Made by a program: the position numbers and the translations under genes. From Gammaproteobacteria bacterium (GTDB lineage: Bacteria; Pseudomonadota; Gammaproteobacteria; Thiohalomonadales; Thiohalomonadaceae), in contig JALOAT010000072.1 of NCBI GenBank assembly GCA_023228645.1, positions 1-15,172 on the forward strand: 15,172 nucleotides of DNA, in the 5' to 3' direction. Below the pieces are notes generated by a model, which was given only the letters and a program-made list of their open reading frames with translations, was not told the origin of the DNA and searched no databases. Of this stretch, positions 6,402 to 13,019 are shown in pieces. Positions within the stretch are counted from its first letter, which is position 1, and every line of letters begins with the position of its first letter.

Positions 6402-6551
6402 ATGCACAACGGGCGTTGGCAGGACTGGGCGAATCTCGTGCTGGGCGCCTGGCTCATCATCGCGCCCTTTGCGCTGGGGTATGCCGAGCAGTCAGGAGTG
6501 GGCCATGACCACGCCGATGCTCGCGCACAGGCGCTCTTGAACCAGACGTAG
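6402..6551 (+). CDS. Small SPW-repeat-like membrane protein, probably truncated
   Basis: A 49-residue ORF beginning MHNGRWQDWANLVLGAWLIIAPF, which matches the start of SPW-repeat membrane proteins (RWQDWxNLVLGxWLxISPWxLG) and forms one membrane segment at about 10-27. Family members normally continue with a second hydrophobic segment (WNAWIVG-like); here the sequence turns into a hydrophilic tail (AEQSGVGHDHADARAQ) and stops. Neither of the other frames restores the second segment. GAAGGTG (6391-6397) lies 4 nt upstream of the ATG. It is either a gene remnant after a deletion or a very short derivative. Function of the family is unknown; the SPW match is by eye. Confidence 0.5.
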   Translation: MHNGRWQDWANLVLGAWLIIAPFALGYAEQSGVGHDHADARAQALLNQT

Positions 6552-6610
6552 CCTCTATGCCTGTGCGGTGAAACCTTACAGCGGCGCGTGGCCCGAAACC
6601 GCCGTGCTGA

Positions 6611-7177
6611 TCAGGAGTGAATGTCGCGACGGATCAGCATGCGTTCTTGGGAAAAGGCGGGCTGGCGCGCATCGCCCAGATCGACGGCCACGTACTCGTC
6701 CGCGAGCCGGTATCCGTGGCTGTCGGCGTAGGCTTGCAGGCGTTCGAGGGCCCGATCCGCCTGGTGCAGAGGCCGGGTGTGCAGGGTCTGCAATGCGAGT
6801 GATTCGGGGAGCACACGCAATGCCACGTGGGCCAGGAGGGGGCGGGGGGCGAGTGTCCGTTGCTCAACCGTCATCAGGTCTGCATCCACCACGGGTGGTT
6901 GCAGGATCATTACGGTCCAACTGCTGTCACGGAATTCGACTTCCGGCGGCATCACGCGGAAATCCAACGCCATGGGCCCCGCCTTCACGCGCCGGCGCAG
7001 CGCGCGCGCCAGGGTACGCACCGCACTGACCGCCTGCGCGAAGGCCGGCGCATCGAGCGGCCCTTCGCCATCAAGGACCAGGCAACGCCGTGGCGGCACG
7101 CTCACGCGCACCACAGCCTCACGTTCCGGCGGCTGATAGACCTCGCGGAAGACCGCGCGATAATCGATGCGTTGCAT
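6611..7177 (-). CDS. GyrI-like small-molecule-binding domain protein
   Basis: A 188-residue stand-alone GyrI-like (SBP/SOUL-like fold) protein with no DNA-binding domain. Family features are the opening MQRIDYRAVFREVYQPP, the strand VSVPPRRCLVLDGEG near 26-39, FRVMPPEVEFRDSSWTVMILQPP (73-95), and the ending DEYVAVDLGDARQPAFSQERMLIRRDI (160-186), which parallels the closing E-Y-x-x-D-P-R-R segment of the family. Such proteins bind drugs or metabolites and some hydrolyse cyclopropanoid toxins; the ligand here is unknown. I chose the ATG at 7177; a TTG at 7186 is possible. Neither has a good SD, and both lie against the hairpin at 7188-7210, so initiation may be weak or structure-dependent. Confidence 0.75.
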   Translation of the reverse strand: MQRIDYRAVFREVYQPPEREAVVRVSVPPRRCLVLDGEGPLDAPAFAQAVSAVRTLARALRRRVKAGPMALDFRVMPPEVEFRDSSWTVMILQPPVVDADLMTVEQRTLAPRPLLAHVALRVLPESLALQTLHTRPLHQADRALERLQAYADSHGYRLADEYVAVDLGDARQPAFSQERMLIRRDIHS

Positions 7178-7187
7178 GAGAGACAAG

Positions 7188-7210
7188 GCACCCCGGCAGG
7201 GCCGGGGTGC
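7188..7210 (-). terminator. Strong hairpin between the four-cysteine gene and the GyrI-like gene
   Basis: GCACCCCGGC and GCCGGGGTGC form a perfect 10-bp stem with a 3-nt loop. On the minus strand it starts 6 nt after the stop of the 74-residue gene and is followed by CTTGTCTCTC, a pyrimidine-rich but broken U-tract. It is probably a terminator. Because the next ATG is only 10 nt beyond, it could also act as an attenuator or mRNA-end stabiliser. Confidence 0.7.
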
Positions 7211-7216
7211 GCACCG

Positions 7217-7441
7217 TCACTGCGCCTGGGCCTTGAGCATCATGGCCTTGCCGGCCGCCTTCGCAGCGACGAATTGGGTGAATTCGATGGGATTGTCATA
7301 ACCCATTTTCAGGGCGTATTGCACGAGCGCATCGATGAGTTGGCGGGTCTCGGCAATCTCCTGGTGGCTGCGACCGCAGCCCTGGCAATGGGTACCATCT
7401 TGCGTGCAGTTGTCACCACCGCGACAAGGGGAAAACTTCAT
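7217..7441 (-). CDS. Small four-cysteine protein, DUF1289-like
   Basis: A 74-residue protein with cysteines at 6, 12, 19 and 22 in a PC-x5-C-x6-C-x2-C arrangement. The segment GTHCQGCGRSHQEIAE closely resembles the CRGCGRTLDEIA core of DUF1289 proteins. The cysteines probably bind zinc or an iron-sulfur cluster (inference). The C-terminal half, TRQLIDALVQYALKMGYDNPIEF and an alanine/lysine-rich end, is probably helical and longer than in minimal DUF1289 proteins. The ATG has GAGGAG about 6 nt upstream, so the start is secure. It is divergent from the PDO-TrxR gene at 7668, sharing a 226-bp intergenic region. The cellular role is unknown; a redox link to the neighbour is only suggested by the cysteines and position. 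Confidence 0.78.
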   Translation of the reverse strand: MKFSPCRGGDNCTQDGTHCQGCGRSHQEIAETRQLIDALVQYALKMGYDNPIEFTQFVAAKAAGKAMMLKAQAQ

Positions 7442-7604
7442 AGTGAACTCCTCGTGAACGTCTGCCCGTCACGGGCGATGGGGCGCGCATCTTACGCGTT
7501 TTCGCCCGGGTATAAAACGGACGCAGCGTACGGGATTGCACCGGCAACAACTGCATCGAGCGCAAGAAAGCGCCCGCCAGCCCGCCGCGCCGGGCAATCA
7601 TTAT

Positions 7605-7610
7605 TAGAAT
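7605..7610 (+). promoter_or_regulatory. Weak -10 candidate for the PDO-TrxR gene
   Basis: TAGAAT lies in a short AT-rich patch (7597-7611) within a GC-rich 226-bp divergent intergenic region, 57 bp before the ATG. No -35 match is present 16-18 bp upstream. On the minus strand TAAGAT at about 7491-7496 is a similarly weak candidate for the four-cysteine gene. No OxyR- or Fur-like site was recognised by eye. Confidence 0.25.
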
Positions 7611-7667
7611 ACGGCCGCCCGATCTCCGTTCGCGGTCCGCGGTTCCCAGCCACAGGAGTCTTGCTGC

Positions 7668-9311
7668 ATGGCCGAGTTCCTTGATCTCGATACCCGCCGT
7701 CAGGTAAGCGAAATCTTCGCGCGCCTGGCCGCGCCCGTGCGCCTGGTGTTTTTCACCCAGACCCAGGCTTGCCGTACCTGCCGCGAGCAGCGCGCCCTGC
7801 TGGAGGAACTGGCGGCGCTGTCCGATCGCATTGCGCTGGAAGTTCACGACCTGCTCGCCGACGCGGAGCTCGCACATACCCTCGGCATCGACAAGGTACC
7901 GGCCACGGCCGTGCTCGGCCTTGGCGGTGACGTGGGGATCCGCTTCTACGGCATCACCTCGGGCTACGAGTTCGGCTCACTGGTGCAGGCCATGGTGCGG
8001 GTGGCGGAGAACAATGCCGGACTCACGCCGGAACTGGAGGCGCTGGTGCAGCTCATCGACGAGCCCGTGCACCTGGAGGTGATGGTCACGCCCACCTGCC
8101 CCTATTGTCCACGCGCGGTACAGCTTGCCCATCAGCTGGCCCTGGCCAATCCGCGGGTGCGCGCGGACATGATCGAATCCTCGGAGTTTCCGCACCTCGT
8201 GCAGCGCTACCGCGTGCATGGCGTACCGCGCACGATCATCAATGGCGCACAGGGGTTCGAAGGGGCATTGCCGCCCGGCCAGGCGCTGATGGAGATCCTG
8301 CGCGCGATCAAGCCCGAGATCTACGAGCGTCTGGAGGCCGGCATACGCGAGCAGCGTGGCGAACGTCGCGTCGCCGCTACCTCAGCCGATCACCTGTATC
8401 AGCTGGCCATCGTCGGCGCGGGTCCGGCTGGGCTCACCGCCGCGTTGTATGCGGCGCGCAAGGGCCTCGACACCGCGCTGGTCGGCGACCGCGTAGGCGG
8501 CCAGGTGGCCGACACTGCGACGGTGGAAAACTGGCCCGGCATCAGCACCATCGGCGGGCGTGAACTGGGCGAGGCGCTGCGCAATCATGCCGAGGTATAC
8601 CCCCTGGCCGAACGCCTGCACACCCGCGTGACACGGGTGGAACGCAACGGGGACCGCTTCCTGTTGCACCTGGCGGGGGGCGACCGGCTGCAGGCGCGCG
8701 CCGTGGTCTATGGCGCCGGCAAGCAGTACCGGCGCCTCGGCGTGCCCGGCGAGGCGCGCTTCCTCGGCCGCGGCATCGCCTTCTGTGCCACCTGTGACGC
8801 ACCGCTGTACGCGGACAAGCGCGTCGCCGTGGTCGGCGGTGGCAACTCCGCCTTCACGGCGGTGCGTGATCTGCTCGGCTTCGCCCGCGAGATCCACCTC
8901 ATCCACATCAGCGACCAGTTCAGCGCAGACCCGTTGTTGCAGGAAGAGATCATGGCCGCGCCGCGCGTGACCTGTCATCGCAGCCTGCGCGTCACGGCCT
9001 TCCTCGGCGATGAGGCGCTCACGGGCGTGCGCGTGGAGGCGGTGGACGGCAGCGAACGCTTCGATATTGCGGTGGACGGCGTGTTCCTGGAGATCGGCCT
9101 GACACCCAATGCCGAGCCGCTGCGCGACCTGCTGGCGCTGAATGAAACGGGTGAAGTGCCGGTGCAGCGCGACCAGTCCACCGCCGTGCCCGGGTTGTTC
9201 GCCGCGGGGGACGTGACCGACGAACCCGAAAAGCAGATCGTCGTGGCCGCGGGCGCGGGCGCCAAGGCCGCACTGGCGGCCTATCGCTATCTGTCCGGCG
9301 GGCCGGCGTGA
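7668..9311 (+). CDS. Fused protein disulfide oxidoreductase-like/thioredoxin reductase flavoprotein (AhpF-like)
   Basis: A 547-residue cytoplasmic flavoprotein. Residues about 10-215 form two thioredoxin-like folds, each with its own CXXC (C35-RT-C38 and C144-PY-C147) and cis-proline regions (VPAT near 77-80, VPRT near 186-189). Residues 244-545 form an NADPH-thioredoxin-reductase module: FAD site GAGPAG (250-255), redox pair C373-AT-C376 followed by D377, NADPH site GGGNSA (390-395), and FAAGDV (511-516). AhpF has the same architecture, but its first thioredoxin fold lacks the cysteine pair, so this resembles a PDO joined to TrxR. It likely passes electrons from NADPH to a peroxiredoxin or disulfide substrate; no ahpC is adjacent. 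AGGAG lies 9 nt before the ATG. Its stop overlaps the tmcA start (GTGA), indicating co-translation. Confidence 0.92.
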   Translation: MAEFLDLDTRRQVSEIFARLAAPVRLVFFTQTQACRTCREQRALLEELAALSDRIALEVHDLLADAELAHTLGIDKVPATAVLGLGGDVGIRFYGITSGYEFGSLVQAMVRVAENNAGLTPELEALVQLIDEPVHLEVMVTPTCPYCPRAVQLAHQLALANPRVRADMIESSEFPHLVQRYRVHGVPRTIINGAQGFEGALPPGQALMEILRAIKPEIYERLEAGIREQRGERRVAATSADHLYQLAIVGAGPAGLTAALYAARKGLDTALVGDRVGGQVADTATVENWPGISTIGGRELGEALRNHAEVYPLAERLHTRVTRVERNGDRFLLHLAGGDRLQARAVVYGAGKQYRRLGVPGEARFLGRGIAFCATCDAPLYADKRVAVVGGGNSAFTAVRDLLGFAREIHLIHISDQFSADPLLQEEIMAAPRVTCHRSLRVTAFLGDEALTGVRVEAVDGSERFDIAVDGVFLEIGLTPNAEPLRDLLALNETGEVPVQRDQSTAVPGLFAAGDVTDEPEKQIVVAAGAGAKAALAAYRYLSGGPA

Positions 9312-11419
9312 CCACACGCCCGCGCCATCGCCAGATCCAGCTCATCACCGGTGAGCGGGATGCCTGTGTCGCGGCCGCCCGGCGGCGGGTCGCCGGCCTG
9401 GCGGCGCTGTGGATCACCGACCAGACGATGGAGGGTACGGAGACGCTCCCGGCCGCCCGCGCCCATGCACTGCTCGGCGGCGAGCGTGACGCGCTGGTGT
9501 TCGACGCGCACGCGGGGTTCGACGTGGAGGCCTTCGGCGCCTGCGCCGGCGTGGTGCGCGGCGGCGGGCTGTTCGTGCTGCTCGCGCCCCAATGCGAACA
9601 CTGGCCGGCGCTGGATTTGGAAGAAAAGGCCCGCATCGCCGATTACCCCCATCCGCCCGAGGCCGTGGGTGGGCGCTTCCTGGCGCGCCTGGTGCGCGTG
9701 CTCGCGGACATGCGCGTCCCGGTGGCGCGCGCCGATACGCCCCTGCCGGCCTGGGCCGTGTCGCCGGCCGCGCCCAGTGCCGGCACCCCGGATCAGGGCG
9801 CCGCCGTCGCGGCCATTCTGGACCTGGCCCGCAGCCCAGCGCCGCGCCCGCTGGTGCTGCTGGCGGATCGCGGGCGCGGCAAGTCGGCGGCGCTCGGCCT
9901 CGCGGCGGCGCAGCTGATCGCGGAAGGCTATGGCCACGTGGTCATTACGGCCCCGCGCCCGGCGGCGGCACAGACCGCGCTCGCCCATGCCCGCAGCGCG
10001 CTGCCCGGTGCGACACCCCGAGGGCGCGGCCTGGCCCTCGGCGCCGCCCGCCTGGATTTCGCTGCGCCGGATGCCCTGGCGGCCGGCGAGGTCCCGGCCG
10101 ACCTGGTGTTGGTGGACGAGGCCGCCGCCATCCCGGCGCCGCTTCTCGAACGGCTGTTGCGCCGGTTTCCCCGTGTGGTGTTCAGCACCACGGTGCACGG
10201 CTACGAGGGCACCGGCCGCGGCTTCGCCGTGCGCTTTGCGCGCGTACTCGATCGCCGCACACCGGGTTGGCGGCAGCTGACCTTGCAGACGCCGGTGCGC
10301 TGGGATGCCGGCGACCCGCTGGAGGCCCTGGTGTTCCGCGCCCTGCTGCTCGACGCCGAGCCCGCGCTGGACGCCGCTGTCAGCGGACCGATGGGCGCCA
10401 TGGAGGTGGGGCGCGTCGATCGCGATGAGCTCGCCCGCGACGAGGCCCTGCTGAGGGAGGTCTTCGGCTTGCTGGTGCTCGCCCACTACCGCACCAGCCC
10501 CATGGATCTGCGTCAGCTGCTGGATGGACCGAACCTCGCGGTGTTCGTGATGCGCACGCAGGGGCACGTGGCCGGGGTGGCGTTGGTGGCGGAGGAAGGC
10601 GGGTTTCCGCCCGAGCTGGCCCGGCAGGTTTGGGCCGGGCGGCGGCGCGTGCGCGGCCATTTGCTCGCCCAGTCCCTCGCCCAGCACGCCGGGTTGGTCG
10701 ATGCGCCCGGACTGCGCGGCCGGCGCGTGCTGCGCATCGCAGTGCACCCGGCCGCCCAGGGCCGCGGCCGGGGCCGTCGGTTGGTGCAGGCGGTGGTGGA
10801 GGATGCCGCACGCCGCGCCGCCGACTACGTCGGCAGCAGTTTCGGCGTGACTCCGGGCCTGTTGCACTTCTGGCAGCGCTGCGGGTTTCGTGGCGTGCGC
10901 CTCGGCCTGGCCCGCGACGCGGCGAGCGGCGCGCCGTCGGCCATGGTGCTGCGGCCGCTCAGCGCGGCGGGCAAGACGCTGTTCGCCGAGGCGCGGCGCC
11001 GTCATGCCGAGGCATTGCCCTGCCTGCTCGCCGATCCGCTGCGCGGACTGGATCCGGCCATCGCCGACGCACTGCTGGCGGAGGCCGGGCCGGCACCCGC
11101 GCCCCGCGCCCTGGATGCGACGGACTGGGCCGAACTGACTGCGTTTGCCGCGGGTGCACGCGACCTGGCCTACGTACTCGCCCCCCTGCACCGGCTCATC
11201 GCACCGGCTTTCGCCGATCGCCACATACACAGTCTGCTCACGCCGGTGCAGCGCGACGCACTGGTGCTCAAGGTGGTCAAGGCGCGCGGATTTCCCGAGA
11301 CCGCCGCACAGCTCGGGCTCGCCGGGCGTCGACAGGTGCTCGCCGAACTGCGCGGTGCGGTGCGCACGCTGGTGAATGCCCTCGGGGATGCCACGGCACG
11401 CGCGACGCTCGCGTGCTGA
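9308..11419 (+). CDS. tmcA: TmcA, tRNA(Met) cytidine acetyltransferase
   Basis: This enzyme makes N4-acetylcytidine at the wobble position C34 of elongator tRNA(Met), using acetyl-CoA and ATP/GTP. It has 703 residues, slightly more than the 671 of E. coli. Domains in order: an N-terminal DUF1726-like domain (about 10-140), an RNA-helicase-like ATPase with Walker A ADRGRGKSA (186-194) and Walker B VLVDEAAAIP (267-276), the conserved FSTTVHGYEGTGRGF (292-306), a GNAT domain with the acetyl-CoA loop IAVHPAAQGRGRGRRL (477-492), and a C-terminal tRNA-binding tail. The GTG start overlaps the upstream stop by 4 bp, so translation is probably coupled to the flavoprotein gene. A 767-codon antisense open frame is a composition shadow. 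I see no clear terminator after it; GATCG/CGATC at 11422-11440 is a weak stem. Confidence 0.95.
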   Translation: MTTRPRHRQIQLITGERDACVAAARRRVAGLAALWITDQTMEGTETLPAARAHALLGGERDALVFDAHAGFDVEAFGACAGVVRGGGLFVLLAPQCEHWPALDLEEKARIADYPHPPEAVGGRFLARLVRVLADMRVPVARADTPLPAWAVSPAAPSAGTPDQGAAVAAILDLARSPAPRPLVLLADRGRGKSAALGLAAAQLIAEGYGHVVITAPRPAAAQTALAHARSALPGATPRGRGLALGAARLDFAAPDALAAGEVPADLVLVDEAAAIPAPLLERLLRRFPRVVFSTTVHGYEGTGRGFAVRFARVLDRRTPGWRQLTLQTPVRWDAGDPLEALVFRALLLDAEPALDAAVSGPMGAMEVGRVDRDELARDEALLREVFGLLVLAHYRTSPMDLRQLLDGPNLAVFVMRTQGHVAGVALVAEEGGFPPELARQVWAGRRRVRGHLLAQSLAQHAGLVDAPGLRGRRVLRIAVHPAAQGRGRGRRLVQAVVEDAARRAADYVGSSFGVTPGLLHFWQRCGFRGVRLGLARDAASGAPSAMVLRPLSAAGKTLFAEARRRHAEALPCLLADPLRGLDPAIADALLAEAGPAPAPRALDATDWAELTAFAAGARDLAYVLAPLHRLIAPAFADRHIHSLLTPVQRDALVLKVVKARGFPETAAQLGLAGRRQVLAELRGAVRTLVNALGDATARATLAC

Positions 11420-11521
11420 AAGATCGTCGTTTTCGCGATCCATTCGAAACAGCCTGCCCACGGCGCACCTCCCATCAGGCGGACTACGTTTGCTTATAGG
11501 CCCACAGAGGAGGAAAGCCAC

Positions 11522-12049
11522 ATGCGTATGCTTGCCACGCTCGGCGCGGGTGCGTTGTTCGGTACCCTCATGGCCACCGCCCCGGCGCACGCAGTCGACG
11601 AGGGGTTCTACGTGGGCGGTTCCATCGGCGAGACCACGGTGGAGGAGAACGTCGACGGCATCGACCTCGACGAGACGGACACCAGCTGGAAGGTCTTCGC
11701 CGGCGCCCGCTTCGGGCTGTTCGGGATCGAGGGCGGCTACGTGGACCTGGCGGACGTCAGCGACAACGGCGCCGACGCGGAGGTGACCGGCTGGGATCTG
11801 TTCGGCACCGTGAACGTGGGCGCGGGGCCGGTGACGGTGTTCGGCAAGGCCGGCGCCATCGCCTGGGACGCCGACGTGGAAGTACTCGGTGTAAGTGCGG
11901 GTGACGACGGCACCGATCTCGCCTACGGCATCGGCGCCTCCATCGGCATCATGCCGCTCACCGCCATCCGCGCCGAGTGGGAACGCTTCGACATCGGCGA
12001 CCTGGACAAGGTGGACATGATGTCGCTGGGTCTGGAAGTGGGATTCTGA
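11522..12049 (+). CDS. Small outer-membrane beta-barrel protein
   Basis: A 175-residue exported protein with a signal peptide (hydrophobic core about 4-20, probable cleavage after AHA at residue 24). The mature part consists of alternating beta-strand segments such as GFYVGGSIG, SWKVFAGARFGLFGIEGGYVDLA, WDLFGTVNVGAGPVTVFGKAGAIAW and LAYGIGASIGI, and ends MMSLGLEVGF with the terminal phenylalanine typical of BAM-inserted barrels. The pattern fits the eight-stranded OmpA-like/opacity porin group. Loops are strongly acidic (EENVDGIDLDETDT), as expected in a salt-adapted cell. AGAGGAGGAAAG gives a very strong SD 7 nt before the ATG. It stands about 100 bp from tmcA and appears to be its own unit; CTTATA at 11493 is a weak -10 candidate. 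Specific function unknown. Confidence 0.85.
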   Translation: MRMLATLGAGALFGTLMATAPAHAVDEGFYVGGSIGETTVEENVDGIDLDETDTSWKVFAGARFGLFGIEGGYVDLADVSDNGADAEVTGWDLFGTVNVGAGPVTVFGKAGAIAWDADVEVLGVSAGDDGTDLAYGIGASIGIMPLTAIRAEWERFDIGDLDKVDMMSLGLEVGF

Positions 12050-12100
12050 TTGCGCGCGGGCCGGCGGCTATCGCGGCCGCCGCTCCGCTTTCGCTCCGGC

Positions 12101-12131
12101 CGGTGCACGGTGCGCCCGTGCACCGTACAAT
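12101..12131 (+). promoter_or_regulatory. Inverted repeat and -10-like element upstream of the NTPase gene
   Basis: CGGTGCAC (12101-12108) and GTGCACCG (12118-12125) form a perfect 8-bp inverted repeat with a 9-bp spacer, abutting TACAAT (12126-12131), a five-of-six -10 match, 28 bp before the GTG start. There is no good -35. The repeat may be the terminator stem of the barrel gene at 11522, or an operator on this promoter. Confidence 0.4.
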
Positions 12132-12159
12132 AGCGGGCCTCTTCCGCCGGAGCACCTTC

Positions 12160-13002
12160 GTGAAACTGAGCGTCGACGCCTTTCGCGCCTGGGAAAACAA
12201 GCGCATCACGCTGCTGGGCATGTCCGGGGTGGGCAAGACCCGCCTGTCCAACATCCTGCGCCGCGGGAACTGGTTTCATTATTCCGGTGACTATCGCATC
12301 GGCACCCGCTACCTGGACGAGGCGATCCTGGACAATATCAAGCGGCAGGCCATGACCATCCCCTTCCTGCGGGACCTGCTGCAGTCGGATTCCATCTACA
12401 TCCGCAACAACATCACCGTGGATCACCTCAAGCCCGTATCCACCTTCATGGGCAAGCTCGGCAATCCAGAACGGGGCGGACTGTCGCTCACCGAGTTCAA
12501 ACGCCGCCAGAACCTGCATCGCGAGGCCGAGATCGCGGCCTTCAAGGATGTGCCGCAGTTCATCCGCAAGGCCCAGGACATCTACGGCTATCAGCACTTC
12601 GTCAACGACGCGGGTGGTTCGCTGTGCGAGCTGGACGACCAGGGCGTGCTCGACGTGCTCGATGCGCACACGCTCATCCTTTACATCAAGGCCAGCGAGG
12701 ACGACGAGCGCGAGCTGATCCGCCGCGCCGAGGCCGACCCCAAGCCGCTCTACTATCGCGAGGCCTTTCTGGATGAGCAGCTTGCCGAGTACATGCGCGA
12801 ACGCACCCTCGACTACGTGGCGCTCATCGACCCGGACGATTTCGTACGCTGGGTCTTTCCGCGCCTGTTCTACGCCCGCATTCCGCGCTACGAGGCCATC
12901 GCCGCACGCTACGGCTATACCGTCACCACCGAAGAAGTGGCCGAGGTGCAGAGCGAAACCGATTTCCTGGCATTGATCGAACGCGCCGTGGCGCGCGGCT
13001 GA
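12160..13002 (+). CDS. Conserved P-loop NTPase of unknown function
   Basis: A 280-residue soluble protein with a Walker A motif GMSGVGKT at 20-27, set in RITLLGMSGVGKTRLSNIL right at the N-terminus. The rest is highly structured: WFHYSGDYRIGTRYLDEAILDNIKRQ (about 34-59), SIYIRNNITVDHL, STFMGKLGNPERGGL, IYGYQHFVNDAGGSLCELDD, LILYIKASEDDERELI (a strand plus NK-like lid), DPKPLYYREAFLDEQL and LIDPDDFVRWVFPRLF. I recognise it as a gammaproteobacterial 'ATPase' family with no assigned function; the shape suggests a nucleoside/nucleotide-kinase-like fold. The GTG start is chosen over the longer open frame because GGAG lies 7 nt upstream and the family begins VKLSVDAFRAWE. metA begins 17 bp after its stop, so they likely form one operon. 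Confidence 0.85.
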   Translation: MKLSVDAFRAWENKRITLLGMSGVGKTRLSNILRRGNWFHYSGDYRIGTRYLDEAILDNIKRQAMTIPFLRDLLQSDSIYIRNNITVDHLKPVSTFMGKLGNPERGGLSLTEFKRRQNLHREAEIAAFKDVPQFIRKAQDIYGYQHFVNDAGGSLCELDDQGVLDVLDAHTLILYIKASEDDERELIRRAEADPKPLYYREAFLDEQLAEYMRERTLDYVALIDPDDFVRWVFPRLFYARIPRYEAIAARYGYTVTTEEVAEVQSETDFLALIERAVARG

Positions 13003-13019
13003 ACTCACGAGGGCACAGC

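Noticed and set aside
8382..9317. 311-codon antisense frame over the PDO-TrxR gene
   Set aside because: Shadow of a well-supported flavoprotein gene; no recognisable features.
11422..11440. Possible terminator after tmcA
   Set aside because: Only a 5-bp stem with a 9-nt loop and no trailing U-tract; too weak to call.
9287..11590. 767-codon antisense frame over tmcA
   Set aside because: Length is impressive, but it mirrors tmcA codon for codon, is dominated by R, G, Q, H and A, and has no domain; typical of very GC-rich genes.
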